64,000 bases of DNA, from assembly GCA_019722365.1 (NCBI GenBank), contig JADFUC010002415.1, positions 62,001 to 126,000 of the forward strand, written 5' to 3'. Under the pieces are notes generated by a model. It searched no databases, was not told the origin of the DNA, and was given only the letters and a program-made list of their open reading frames with translations. This DNA comes from Lithospermum erythrorhizon (Eukaryota; Streptophyta; Magnoliopsida; Boraginales; Boraginaceae). Numbering within the stretch: position 1 is the first letter of the stretch; each line of letters starts with the position of its first letter. A program made the translations under genes and the position numbers. Positions 25,052-37,439 of this stretch are shown one piece after another.

Positions 25052-25129
25052 TTCTGGTTAATAAGTATTATTGTGGTTTGTCTAGTGCATTATTGTTTTT
25101 AGGCCCAGTGCTTTTGTTGGGATTTTCAG

Positions 25130-28100
25130 TTCTAAATTTTTCCACTATTTTCCTTAAATAGAGGATGCAAGGGGTTGAGTTCGTAGGTCGACACGTGTAC
25201 TCTTCAGAGGTCTTCCCATTTGAGGGTGGAGAGTAGTGTTCGAGGAGGAGGGTTCAGTGGTAGGGCCCAGGTAGGGCTAGGGGTAAAGCCAGTAGTGCGA
25301 GGTCTTCAGACTGACATTTGTTGCGACCGATTAATGGGTCGTGGATAAGAATGAGGGGAATCAATATGAGGAGGTGATGCTCAGGACCGATGCAACTGTT
25401 CGAAGTCTGATAGGTGGATGGGGATCGTGAGTAGATTATTTGTGACTTCTGACGACCTCGAGATCGAGGGGTGATGTGTCGCGAGAAGGCTGTGGAGTTT
25501 AAAGGATATAGTGAGCATCATGGAGCTGTATGGGGATAGAGAGGTTGTGGGTGACTTCGCGTCGATTTAATTGAGTGGTAGAGTTGAATTGGTATCATGC
25601 GGGAATTCTTTGAGGGATATGGGTGAGATACTGATGGTTGGGCGCGATTTGAGGTAGGGAGAACTTACACTTTGAGGTGCGTATGGTGATAAGACAAAGG
25701 TGTGCGTCGAGCGGGGTGGTAGATGCGTGGAGGCCTATGAAGAGATTTGGGGTACCCGTCTTATTTCGAATGTATACCCGGCGAGGAGAAGGATAGAAGC
25801 GTTCTTGGGATGGAGTTGAGGTGGAGATTCGTACCACGTAAATTTGACATCTTTCCGAGTTTCCGTGAGGTGAGGAATCACGACATTTAAAATAGAAGCG
25901 AGATGTGGGCGAGGTTAGTAGCGTTGGGAAACAAAGAGGGCTGCAGAGATGGTATGGAAGGGTACACAGGCGAACTTCGGAGGAACTTCGGCTGGCATGA
26001 TCGGCAATTCAGTCGGCGCGGTGCTCTTCTTTCGGGCCGAGATTATCGGTTGCGGGTGAGACCAGTGGAGTCCTGAGGGGCTATGTCGGTCTGTCAGGGC
26101 CTAAATGCTTCGATGTGGAGTGTTTGGGTATAAGGTCAAGGCTAGCGGTGGAGGAGGGATGGCACATTACCCGATGTGGGGCGGCGGGGCCATTTTGTAG
26201 GTAATTGTCCTAATAAGGTCGCGGGGATGAGAGTGGGTGCAACCGCCTGCGTCGGTTCGGCCCGGGTAGAGGAGGTTCCCGAGGGAACCCGGGTGACGTC
26301 GGCCCGAGGCGAGGTGGTGGTGGCGGAGTCGGATCGTGAAGGTGGTGAAGTAGCTACGGTGGGGTTGGAGCCGGGGCGGGGTGGATCGTGCCATTCTTCG
26401 GCGGGAGGCTGAGGATGCTCAGGGGTGACATGTACACTTATTTATTGTGATTTACTGCTTGGAAATGCGGTTTGGTCGAGTACCCGTTTCCTTTGCCTGT
26501 CTCGAGAACTATGCTAGGCTTCTTCCACTTAAGTTATAGTTTCACATACATGCCTTTACATATTATGACCCAGTGGGAACTGACGGTTGAGGTAGTCGAG
26601 TTAACTTAGAAATTGCCCGTTAAGAGAGGGAGGATATTCCAAAGTCGGCGTTTGAGCAGCAGTATGGACATTATGTTAGAATCTTGTATGAATTTCATTT
26701 GTGATAAACACGAAATTCGCATCGGATCCTCAAAATGATATAAATTAATCTAAAACACATAATTAACGGTATGAATATGAGCACTTACGGTGATGCGGCG
26801 GAAACTATCGGCCACGTTCTTTCACGAGCCTCCTTTGGCATATATGGCCTCACAGTTGGTTCTGCGGGAAGTTGGAATCTTACATTTGTGTTTGCTAGAA
26901 CATGGGTTGATTGGATGAAAAATCAAAGAAGAATTTTCAGTCTTCACTTAATTTATTCCGGTAATATAAGAGGAGAAAATGGAGGAGGCTTTTGTTTTCG
27001 TTTCGTGAAAAGCGTGTTGTGATGAAAAACCTAATAAGTTTATATATGTAGTAAACCTAAAAAGCCCAACGAATAAGCTTAATAGGCCGACGTTGGTTAA
27101 TTAAAACGTTAAATGCCAAAATCAAACACTAACAAGTTGTTAATAGTAACTATGAAGCTCAACTAACTTCTCCAGATTAATTGATTGGTAATTAATTAAT
27201 TCAGTTCATCAATTTCTATTTTACATTATCATGTAAAAATGCCAGTGAGAATATTAGATTGATTACAATCAACTCTCGATTTAGAAATGTAGTTTAATTT
27301 CATACATGAAATATAATCAACGTCGCTGTATGTGTGACATACAGGCTCGAGATAGTAAGTTGTATAATAATAATAATTGACCAATTACTATTATTATAAC
27401 ATTAATAGTAAGATCTATGATAACTCGTAACCCGCTTAAATTATCATGAGGGCAAACTAGTAATATCGAATTCTTAAGGTGAACACTAAGTTTGACAATG
27501 GCGTTTAACGATCCGGTAAATGAATTGATCGCAATTATGCAGCGGGCACAATAAAGTGAATCAATTCTCATTGATTTCAACATTGTGAATTTGTAGTGAT
27601 CTTTGTTTGGTTGGCCAGAATGCTCCAGCGTTCATGGACTTGATGAGCGAGTGTTAGGAACACCATAAATGGTTTGTGGTAGTGTTCGCCAGATGACATT
27701 CGATTTACTCCCGAGTGGTCAGCCCAGACATGAGAACATTTGAGGTTAGTGTTGGAGACTTTAAGAGGAACGGTTGTATGCAAAACTTTCTAAGTGTGAT
27801 TACGGTTGAGGAATTGCATTTTTTGGGACATGTGATTTCTGGTGAGGGTATTGGTGTAGACCCACAAAAGGTGGAAGCAGTGATGAAGCTGGGAACAACT
27901 ACCGGTCTCTGGGAGCGTGAGAAGTTTCTTAGAGGTTGGGCGCTCTACGGAGGTTCATAAAGGATTTTTCTCTGATTGCAACACTAATGACTAAAATTTA
28001 ACAGGGGAAAGGGGAGGTTCCGTTTGTTTGGGATGCTGAATGTGAGAAGAGTTTTTGGGAGTTGAGGGAAAAGTTGACTACCGCTCAGTTTTGGCGCTTC

Positions 28101-30060
28101 CATTTGGCGGAGAGTATGTGGTGTCTGACGTCGTCTCTTGAGTTTGAGGTTGTGTCTTTGATGTAGGATGGGAAGGTAATTGCTTATGCTTCGACAGTTG
28201 AAAACTCATGAAAAGAACTACCCGACGCATGATTTGGAATTAGCAGCGATAGTCTTCGCACTTAAGATTGGAACACTACTTTGTGGAGTAAAGTGCTGAT
28301 TTTCAACGTCGCAAGAGTTTGAAATATTTACTTTATCAGAGGATTTAAATTTGAGGCAATGTGAATTGGATGGAATTCATCCCGATGATTATGATATAGC
28401 AATTAGTACCGCTTGGTGGCAGAATGTTGTGATGCGCGAGTAAAGCAGAATGTAAAGGAGGTCGAGGTGGAGTTGAAGGAGCTGGGAGTTGAGTTAGGAT
28501 TGATATCTTGGTTCTGTTAAGCGCGTATACGAGTTCATTGAAGTGGTACTTGACAAATTGTGGAGTCTCGGCGAGAGAGTGTTGAAAATGATCGAGAGTG
28601 AGCAGTGGGCAGGTGAGTTGGTGATTGATAACGGTGGGGTTCTCGAGGTTTGGAGAAGCGAATTGTTGTACATTCGAGGCCGGTGAGCGGGGAAATCATG
28701 GGCCGAGGCGTAGTGCTCCATTATAAGCATCACGTCCGATGGCACTAAAATGTATCGGGACTTGAGATCGACTTACTGGTGGCCTGGAATGAAAAGAGAG
28801 ATAGCAGATTTTGTGGCTAAGTGTTTGACATGTCAGCAGGTTAAAATTGAGCATAGACACCTACAGAGTTGTTTAGCAGTCATTCACTATTCGGAGTGGA
28901 CTTAGAACTTTTATTACCTATGGATTTAAATGTGGGTTGCCTCGAACTCTTGACATGATGGTGTATGGGTGATCGTGAACAATTTGTCCCAGTCCGCCCA
29001 TTTCCTACCAGTTAAAGGCAGATGGCCGAGAGAGAAAACTGGCTGTTATACATTAATCGAGATCCACGAGACTGCATTAAGGGTCCCAGTCCAATGTGTG
29101 TGTCAGTCGAGATACTCGTTTCTACTTGAGATTTTGGGAGTGCTTTCGATGGGAGTTGGGGACTAAAGAGTGAGTTTAGTCGTCATTCACTTACACTGAG
29201 ATAGATGGGGCGGTCGGAGGACTATCTGAACCGGAGGGACATCTTTGAGAGCTTGTCTTGAGTTCAGGAGCTGGGATGAGGGATTACCGCTGATCAGAAT
29301 TTACTTATATCAGTTATCATAGGTATTGAGATGGCACAATTTGAGGCATTGTATGGTGAAAATGTAGAACTCCGGTGAGTTAGAGATTGAAGTGGGTGAG
29401 AGGAAAGTCTATGGGTCGGGTGGGTGGAGAGATCGATCGAGGGGTCAAAATGGTTAGACTACTTAAGCGTAAAAGAAACTCGGGATCGGCAGTATGTGCC
29501 AATAAGCGTCGTGTGGAGTTATCTTTTGGGGTTGGAGATTGGGTCTTCTTGAGGGTATCTCTGTGGAAGGGAGTGATGAGGTTTGGGAAGAAGGGGAAGT
29601 TGAGTCCTCGCTATATTGGACCATATGAGATTTTGGGTAGAGTTGGATATTGTGGCCTGCAATCTGGCGTTCTTTTAGGGAGTTGGAGAGGATTAAAAGT
29701 AATGTATTCCATGTATCTTTGCTTGAGAAAATATATTTTGATGTGTCACGTATCTTGGAAGCCTGACGGTGGAACAAAGAGAGGATGCTTTCGTATGAGG
29801 AGCAGCGGTGGGAATCTTGGATCGAAAGGAGAAAGGCGTTGAGGAGCAAGGCAGTTGGGTTAGTGAAGGTCCTATGGAGAAATCATGTCGGGTTGAGAAG
29901 GCCGCCCAGGAGCAGGAGGGCGACGTTCGAGGCGTTACTGACTTTTGAGTTAGTATTAAGTTGTTATATCGCGTGTCTGTTGTATACTTTGCTTTTTGTT
30001 GGTGTGTTGTTTCATTTGGGTTTGGCATGTTGGGGTAGACTAGCGAGCATTTGAGGTAAT
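25130..30060 (+). pseudogene. gag-pol of the gypsy chromovirus, broken
   Basis: Domains appear in the normal order but in changing frames. Gag lies about 25850-26400, with a damaged CCHC knuckle (GRRGHFVGNCP at 26176-26215). RT starts before 26640 (DIPKSAF then QQYGHY), is cut by the solo LTR and resumes at 27583 (EFVVI, then FMDLMS). It continues to LGHVISGEGIGVDPQKVEAV at 27825-27885. The F-DD motif near 27690 carries a small insertion. RNase H lies near 28165-28280 ([26 protein letters not shown]). The integrase zinc finger is at 28740-28860 (MYRDLRSTYWWPGMKREI, then CLTCQQVKIEHRH). The integrase core remnant starts near 28965 (LSQSAHFLPVKG). The C-terminal part at 29530-29740 reads RFGKKGKLSPRYIGPYEILG. 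The final LVKVLWRNH tail at 29860-29890 is the chromodomain-region signature. Stops and indels leave no usable polyprotein. Confidence 0.85.
26674..27582 (-). mobile_element. Solo copia-type LTR (family A-related) inside the gypsy reverse transcriptase
   Basis: On the minus strand this begins TGTTGAAATCAATGAGAATT at 27582 and ends CTAACA at 26674. It shares the 5' half closely with the family A LTRs and the 3' half more loosely. Immediately to the left the gypsy RT reads YGHY, and immediately to the right EFVV. A single 0.9 kb block therefore interrupts one codon run. Short repeats TTATG (26671-26675) and TTGTG (27583-27587), or CATTA and CATTG one step over, fit a 5-base target duplication with one mismatch. 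No internal retrotransposon sequence lies between, so it is a solo LTR. Confidence 0.8.
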
Positions 30061-30065
30061 TTTTT

Positions 30066-32345
30066 GTAAGGTGGGTAGAATGAGTAAACTTGACAGAGTT
30101 TAATTAATTAAAATCGAGTAATTGGTAATTTAGTAATATAATAAGCATTAAGGATTCGAGCGTAATTATTATCAAATAGTAGAACTTAATTATAAGGTAA
30201 AAAGTTAATCGGGAAAAAGTTGATTACGATTTTAAATGCGGGTTTAAAAAATTGTAATAGTGCCCAGTAAATAGAAGTATTTTTATTAATAGACTTTTTA
30301 TTTTATGGGCTCATCATCCCTGCTATAAAGCAAAGAAAAGCCAACCACAACAAAAAAAAAAAACCATCGCCTCTTTTTTTCCATAGAAAAGAACTCAAGA
30401 TTTTCTTTTTCTTAAAAACTTTGTCTTAAATCGCTTTGCTCTAAATTCAAGAAAAATACCATCTTTTCCTCTTCCTGTACTAAAATCGTTTAAGATTATG
30501 AAAGTCTTAAATGCTTTTTGAGTTTTGGAGGAATTTCAAAATTTGAAAAGAAATTTAAAGGGTTTTGAATTTAATAACTGGTGTTAAATTATGATCTTTT
30601 ATTTTAAATAGATTGGTCATTGTCGATAGGAAGAATTGAATTTTGTTAATTTTAACAATTTATTTGAAATTCTATATAATTAATTAAAAGATTCAATTTT
30701 ATATTAGATATATTTAGATTTGAGATGTTTATGATTAGATATAATAATAGAGTTTTTCGATGTGCATTCATGAGAAAATAGTTATTTCAGTTTTTAATTA
30801 ATTTTATATTATAATTTTGGATTTTTGGCGAGAAAATAGAAATAAATTATATTTTGACTTTAAAATAAAACTCATATTTTATTGTGTTTATTACTGGATT
30901 ACAACTTAACATATAATAATCTTGGAATTTTTTAGGGAAATGTTTACTATTTTTGTTATTTATTACTTAGAATGAAGATTTACAATAAAAGTAGAATTTT
31001 ATGTTTGTAAATTGGCTAATTGTTATATTTTATATAGGGGTATAGTTGGACTATAAATCAAATATTAGAATTTTGGAGTTCGTTTGGTATTTATTTTGAA
31101 TTATTGATGAGTAAATGACTAGTTTTGAGTTAATTGAAATAAATGATTTTTATACATAAAATATAAACTGATTTTTGATAAAACTATACAGTACATTTTG
31201 ACCTATGATAAATATTAAATTTTTAGGACTATTATGATATTTACTTGATTTTTATAAAGTGATGAGGGATTCCGTTTAAATAGTTAACTCTGCGATAGTT
31301 CACGAAATAATTACTAAGATACATTTAAAAGTAAAGGAATACCTAAGTTTGATTAAAAGTATGACTCTAAAGTATTGATGGAAAGAAATGCAATCTTATT
31401 ATATTATTTAGGGTTGGACTGGACAGGAGGTTGTTTTTGGCCCAGAGTGTGTTGGTAGCTTTGCGCTAGTGGTACTAACTTACGGTGGGGATTTATCTCA
31501 TGGTGTTTATTCCTTACATTTGCATGTTACGGATTGTAGATGCTTCTTATGAGATTATTCTTTGCTTTATTTGTGTAATAACATGCTAGTGGTGTGTTTC
31601 TTAAATTATTGGTAGATGGCATCGTATTGGGGCCCGATATCTTAGCGTTGAGGATACTGGTGATGACTCTGAAATATTTTGATTATAATATGTAAGATCG
31701 TGTAAACATGATTTATGATTTATTATTGTTGAGACGTGTTGTGGTTAATTGTGACATGTGAAGCGTCTTGTTGAACTTTTGGTAAGAGTCGTGTGGCCAG
31801 TACCGTAGTGGGTCTTGAATTGTGTGTTAGGGTTGAGTCAAAGTCGCGTGGCAGAGACGGTCGATCCATTATGGGCGATTGGGAGTGTGTACACGGTGAT
31901 GGATCTTTATGTTATGGATGATTGAGGAGGCTCTTTTATATGTGACTACGAGTCGTTATAACACGTTTGTGGGTATATGTGACCGCACCCCAGGTTGTTA
32001 TAGCATATCCGGACCATTGCATTTTGTATGTGGGCATTGTTGTGAGTACGGAGTTAGGGGATGTCGGATCGATGTTTTGGTATTTTATTTGAGGTGTTGA
32101 TTTTGGACCGCCGGTGCATTGGGGCTTAATGTAATATAAGAAAAGAGTATGAAATTCTTTTCTTATTGATGAAACATTTGAACATTCTTTCGAAATCATT
32201 ATTCACTATGTTTAGATCTTGCGTTCAATTATTGCTGCTTTGTGAATATAAAATGTCAAATACTAAGTAGGAGTGGCGTTATTGAAAGCGTTTATTTTAC
32301 TATTGACAGTTGTTAGTTTATATATATATGTATATATATATATAT

Positions 32346-32381
<36 letters not shown>

Positions 32382-32866
32382 TGGGTGGGTTCTACCTTCT
32401 TGACTTCGTTCGGGTGTAATGGAGTCACCACTTAGGCGATAAGTTTCCACGCGGCCGGTGACCCCTCAAAACTTTCGAGGGTTGGAGTAGTTCTTTGTAG
32501 AGGCGGAGGCTGATGACGCTTCTTGAGCTCGCTGTTATCCTTTAGGTGGCGGCGTGGTAGCTAGAGATCCTCGTGATCATTTATTTAATCTTATGAGGTT
32601 TTGGGTCATTATTTACTCAGGTTGTGGGTGATTTATATTATGGATGTATTATTGAACACTCACATTTTTATGTCCTTCTTTTGTATCGAATATGATGTTA
32701 GGTTTAGGTTTTTACGATGATGTCACGTTCGCGTATGGAACTATTTCTACTTTTTCTTGGCAAAAACATTTTAAATCCGGTCGTTTATTTTTATATCATC
32801 GTTAGGCGACTCGGTATCAAGTCTACTAACAGTCTAACATAGGCGACGACTCGGGCGTGTCGTTGA
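30066..32866 (+). repeat. 3' LTR of the gypsy chromovirus
   Basis: About 2.8 kb, starting TGTAAGGTGGGTAGAA right after the polyprotein tail and ending at 32866 before the GAACA target duplication. It aligns with 22345-25030 along its length, including the (AT)n run at 32319-32379. It is about 100 bases longer than its partner through several small indels. Confidence 0.85.
32319..32379. repeat. (AT)n microsatellite inside the 3' LTR
   Basis: TA dinucleotide run with GTA and CCA interruptions, the counterpart of 24482-24552 in the 5' LTR. Confidence 0.95.
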
Positions 32867-35800
32867 GAACATGTGAATAGAATTTTCAATTATGATTCGA
32901 TGGACATCACAATAATCATTAAAAACTTTCATGTGATTCACAGCATTATGAAGTCTAATCTTTTATAGCATAATTTGGAAGCCTTGTCATAGTTTAATTA
33001 TTTGTGCAGAAATTTTACAAATGTCATATCACGAATAAATAATAACTATACGTTTGACCATCCCCACTGAATGCATCCAATTAATACCGTAAAATACGAA
33101 TGGTCGGAAGGTGGATGAATATAGAGTTCCACGTATGTCATCTTGAATTCTTTCAAAAGAAAAGCGGGGTGACTCGTTACGAGTTTGCATGGTGAATGCG
33201 TTATTATTAATTTTCCAAGAGAACAAGCCTCACATGATTTATCATTATTACTTTTTATTCCTTTCAATGGATGATCATGTGTACTATAAATAAATTTTCT
33301 CATCATTGTAGAATCAAGATGTCCCAAACGATCATGCCATAAAATTAAAGTTGTGTTATCCTCTTTTACTACCATATTACTTTCATAAATATATGTATAA
33401 TGTAATCCTGAAGGCAACTTTGGTAGTTTTTTAAATATTTATTTCTTTTCCAAAATATTAGTAATAATACAGATATATTTCATATTACCTTCAATTACTA
33501 TTTCAGTATCATAACCTTGATTATATATGTCATTAAAACTTAATAAGTTTCTCTTTGATTTTGGTGAAAATAAAGCATCATTAATGACAAATTTTCATAC
33601 CTGTTCCTTCAATCAAGTCTGCAGGACCTGATATGGTATTTATTACTGCTTTGGTTGGTCTTATATCAACAAAATATTTCTTACTTTTGAGAATCGTGTA
33701 AGTCGTTCCACTGTCTGGAATGCAAATATCTTTAACACGTTTCATATATTACCTTCTTAAAACCAAATAAGATATAAGACTAAAACAAAGAGTTAGTTAG
33801 CAAAACATATTTTATATTATAATAATATAAGATAACCGTACCTAATACTCCACTTAATTTAAATTAATTGATATTTTGGGATTCCATGTCAAAACTTTGA
33901 TCGAAATTACTTTTTATTGACTAACTTAAAAATATAAAATTGATATGTATCATTATATTCGTTTTAAAAATATTTTCATAATATTATTTTATTATAATTT
34001 TCATAATATATATAAAAAGTAATTAATAATTAAAATTGTATCTCGAAAAGCGAGAAAGTCTATTAATTTGAAATGGAGGATATATCACATAAACATTTTA
34101 TCATACATATTATAAGTAGAGATAAAAATTTGGTTTATTTGGTAGGCATATTATAATTATCATTTTTTATTCCGTATGTGATGACATATGCTTCTTTGTA
34201 AAATGCAAGCTTGAGTATAGGCGGTTATCCCTCAGTTATGTTCATTAAATTAACTTCCCTTTTCTTTTCCTTTATCGGATGCATATACTTTAGGCAAAGA
34301 TGATTTAGCGTCCTCTGCGTCTTAGACGATGTCACTACCTACATAGCGGGAATCCCTCAGATTCCTCGAAAAACTATCTTGAACATTCTTTACCGCCATA
34401 GATTATTTTGAGGAGGCTACCGAATAATTCATATTGGTTTTCTAGGGGCCTAGAATGAATTCATATAACCTCGACTCTTGCCGACCATGAAGTGATTCGT
34501 CCAGCGGCACCGATCACCGATTTTGGCTGAACCTCGACTTGACCTCGAACTTCCAGTCTTGTCATACTTTGTTGAATGTTGCAACATTTATTTCGAGGAA
34601 ATGCTAATGTTCCGTGGGGGCGGATGGTGGTTTTCAACAAGATTTCATTATTCTTTTCTACTAGGAAGAGATTGGATTAATTCGAATCTTGAATAACCAT
34701 TTGGTATTGTTCTGGCCTTTATTTGTGAAGCATGGAATATTTGCGTATGTTTTTGTTCTCTCCTTCGGTTACCATTTGCAGAAATGCCCGGTGTGATGAA
34801 TTCTAAACATTCTTGAAATTATAATCAACAACACTTTATCTGATTTGTTCCGTTTCATCAGCTATTTGCGATGAGAAACTTCCTTTGGATAGCAAAATTT
34901 ATTTAAGATTATCCCATAAAATCTTAGGATGCTTCCACGTTTAAGTACTCAATTATAACCCGTCATCAGATGGTCCGTCATTAAACTTAGGCCTGCTTTT
35001 TCATGGAATATTCTTCCTCAAAATTTTCCTTTTCTTTTCTTAACTGCTTTATTATTGGGATCAATTTCTCTGTTCCCATTTTCAATTTCTTGTAGAATTT
35101 TCTGAGTCACTGGTTTATATACCTTAGTACCTTATTTCCCCAAGGGCAATATGGTGTCTCTCCATTTCGGTTTGGAGGCGAAGTTGAGCTTAAAGTTGGA
35201 CATTGATATATCTAAATCACAAGAGCATATAATCAATATTTAATGCATTATAATAAATTAATTATAATGATGACATAAGCGTAACACAATTAAAATCTTA
35301 ACCAAAGTTTTATTTCAAGAACATACTATTTATCAAAAATATTCGCAATAATAACAGTAAGCCTAAATATGGTAAAATGAATTCTTATAAAGAAGGGAGT
35401 TCATATTCTTCACCCAATTCTTCATTTTGTTAAAAAGTAGTAACATATAAATCATGGTCAACAAAGTTACTATTACTAGAAAATATTTTAGTCATTTTTG
35501 AAGTATAGATAAGTTTGGAAAAGATAAGTGAATTATGTAAATATAATCATTTTATTATGTATTCAGTACCTAACTAGTCATTGTTGGAAAAATGAAGATT
35601 GAGTTTTAAATTTAATTTACAATCATAAAATATCTTATGTAATTGTATAGATATAGTGAAATACAACATGAAACTTCAATTTGATATTATTTTTAATGAT
35701 CATGCTAAAATTATTTATTACTATCATTTCTATTCGAAAATAGACATGAATCACAATTTTCATTTATGATATAATGGTTATTTCAACAATTAATAATCTT

Positions 35801-36389
35801 CGAAGATAGGACTTCCCGTGGTAAAGATAAGTTCAAATTTCAAATACCAAGTTTGATAGTAATATGTCTGTTTATGGTGGTATAGTTCATCTTCCTTCGC
35901 GAGATCAAATATGATAGTTCAATTTTCATAGAAGATAAAATATGAGAGATCGTCGTAACATATATTACTAAACATATGAAATAGTTTTTATTTTTAATGC
36001 ATGTATAATTTCTTAATTGAAGTGGTTGAGCGAAAAAATCAATGAGAGTATATGGCCTCTAGTTATAGAAAGTTCATCATTGAGTTCAATCATTATTGTT
36101 CATCAACAATCCCTTAATCATCTTTCTTGACAACATGGCATTATAATGCAATAAGTGAAGATTGCTTCACCTAGCTTTCTCTTGTTTATGTATATGGTTC
36201 GACATTATCATTAGGACAAAATGGAATATATAATCACATGAAGATAGAATAGGCTATGCATGGAGAATTGATATAAACTTTAGGTGTTAATAAGTAGCAT
36301 GTCTTAACTTTGATAATGATGTTATGAATACCTTGTTTTACTTACAAGATTGAAACGATTCTGGTGGAGCCTCGTGCTGATAACGTGTT
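32867..36389 (-). pseudogene. Ty1/copia element B, gag, protease and integrase start, minus strand
   Basis: This half of copia B lies right of the gypsy insertion. Reading leftward on the minus strand, the PBS region is followed by gag. EILLKNHHP-like and GTLAFPEIN segments lie near 34650-34590, and a decayed zinc knuckle ending DAEDAKSSLPKVY is near 34310. The protease region (DSGTTYTILKSKKYF, then NTISGPADLIEG) lies at 33715-33610. The GAG pre-integrase and HHCC region is at 33417-33046: LWHDRLGHLDSTMMRKFIYS, then CEACSLGKL. The integrase core continues as FNDYC then IIIENSIHM up to the break at 32867. The reading continues across the gypsy element at 22344. Several stops are present, but the 123-codon 33417-33046 stretch is still open. 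Confidence 0.85.
36371..36388 (-). other. Primer-binding site of copia element B
   Basis: The minus strand reads ACACGTTATCAGCACGAG next to the LTR end. This differs from the TGGTATCAGAGC site of the gypsy element. It resembles sites in copia elements thought to prime from an internal tRNA segment. Confidence 0.5.
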
Positions 36390-36786
36390 GTAAAAACTCA
36401 TAATTAATGTAACTAGAGAACTATTTATGTTGAACTTGTAAGAATAGAACTTCAAGAATTATTAAAACTACTACTACTACTTTGAATAATAAAAGAGAGA
36501 CTAGAAAATATATTGTATTGCTTTGATACTTGATTGCTTGAAATGTTTTTGATCGTTGGATAAATTGAAAGATACAAGAGACTCGCGTATATATAATTAA
36601 TTCGTTCTAAATACAAAGTGACTAAGTGTCACTTGGCAGAACCTCATAAGTGTGTCTTTTTTGTTAGGTGTCCTTTGTTGTCATTCTTGGGGCATACAAG
36701 AGTGTCTTGATATGTATCACTCATATATAATTTGATGGTATTATTTGATGATATTGAAATTTCAATCAAAATACTTACCTACATGT
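36389..36786 (-). repeat. 5' LTR of copia element B
   Basis: About 400 bases on the minus strand, from TGTAGGTAAG at 36786 to TTTTTACA at 36389. A TATA box (TTATATATAC near 36590) lies inside. Directly downstream is ACACGTTATCAGCACGAG (36388-36371), a recognised copia-type primer site. The partner LTR was not found in the window, so the outer end is estimated. Confidence 0.6.
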
Positions 36787-37439
36787 GTTTCACGTTCGAG
36801 TATGCCTAAATTATTTGAGATTACAGGCGATGGAAATTGGGTATGACTAGTGGCGAGATTTACGCTTCGTCGCACCCTTAAAGATAAATCCGTGCGTAAG
36901 AGACATGGCGAGTACCATTCAAATTCGGATCTCTATTCATAACCCCGAGACAGATACGAGAATTTGAATTTAGAATATTCATTTCATCATTCAAAATATA
37001 AAAGTCAATATGAATATTTATTTTGGAGAAATTAGAAATAAATAAGAGCAAAATAAATGCTTGGAATAAAATTTGAACTAGAGACCTATAAAATATTCGA
37101 AAACTTAACCATTTGAGCTATATTATTTTTATGTAGAATATTCATGTGAATACCTTTAACATGCATTGGTCCATCCCTGATTCCTCTCGATGTCCCTTCG
37201 TACATTTCGATGGTCCAAGCCCCCAATAATAATAAGTAATTGTGATGACATGCAATTCAAGATCATTTAAAGAATGTGGTAATGGCACTAACAATAGAAA
37301 GGGAGGATGAATCAACAGTTTTAGTCCGTTCCAGTAATCTTTATTTTTTTGGTGATCGAATTAAAACACATAACACACTAATACAAAACTTAAGAGATGT
37401 AACCCTTTTCTTTAAAAGAAAATATCACACTCAAATCAG
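36787..37439. other. Gap between copia B and the pectinesterase stop codon; contains a tRNA-like patch
   Basis: No gene is supported here. The 66-codon plus-strand frame at 37276-37476 overlaps the pectinesterase 3' end and has no known domain. The 3' UTR of the pectinesterase must lie in the right part of this stretch. Confidence 0.5.
37066..37131 (-). repeat. tRNA-like (box A / box B) sequence, possible SINE head
   Basis: On the minus strand TAGCTCAAATGGTTAAG is followed about 30 bases later by GGTCTCTAGTTCAAAT. These resemble the internal RNA polymerase III boxes A and B of a tRNA. The spacer and arms do not fold into a good tRNA, so a tRNA-derived SINE or a decayed pseudo-tRNA is more likely than a working gene. 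No poly(A/T) tail or target duplication could be fixed. Confidence 0.35.

Larger units (their letters stand above)
22345..32866 (+). mobile_element. Ty3/gypsy chromovirus-type LTR retrotransposon, near full length, inserted in copia B
   Basis: Direct repeats of 2.7-2.8 kb at both ends flank a gag-pol region on the plus strand. The target-site duplication is GAACT at 22340-22344 against GAACA at 32867-32871. Rejoining the flanks restores a copia integrase reading (ENSIHM / VHTQ), which fixes both ends to within a base or two. The PBS near 25036 fits initiator-Met tRNA. A second insertion (the solo LTR at 26674-27582) interrupts its RT. The pol type and C-terminal LVKVLWRNH region point to a Tekay/Del-like chromovirus. 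Confidence 0.9.

Noticed and set aside
25584..25600. Second TTGGTATCATGCGG, considered as a PBS
   Set aside because: It lies inside the gypsy gag region, more than 500 bases past the LTR end. The site at 25036 is correctly placed.
26167..26412. GC-rich frames on both strands resembling a small basic protein
   Set aside because: This is the gag zinc-knuckle region of the gypsy element in broken frames, with a GC-rich Arg/Gly tail.
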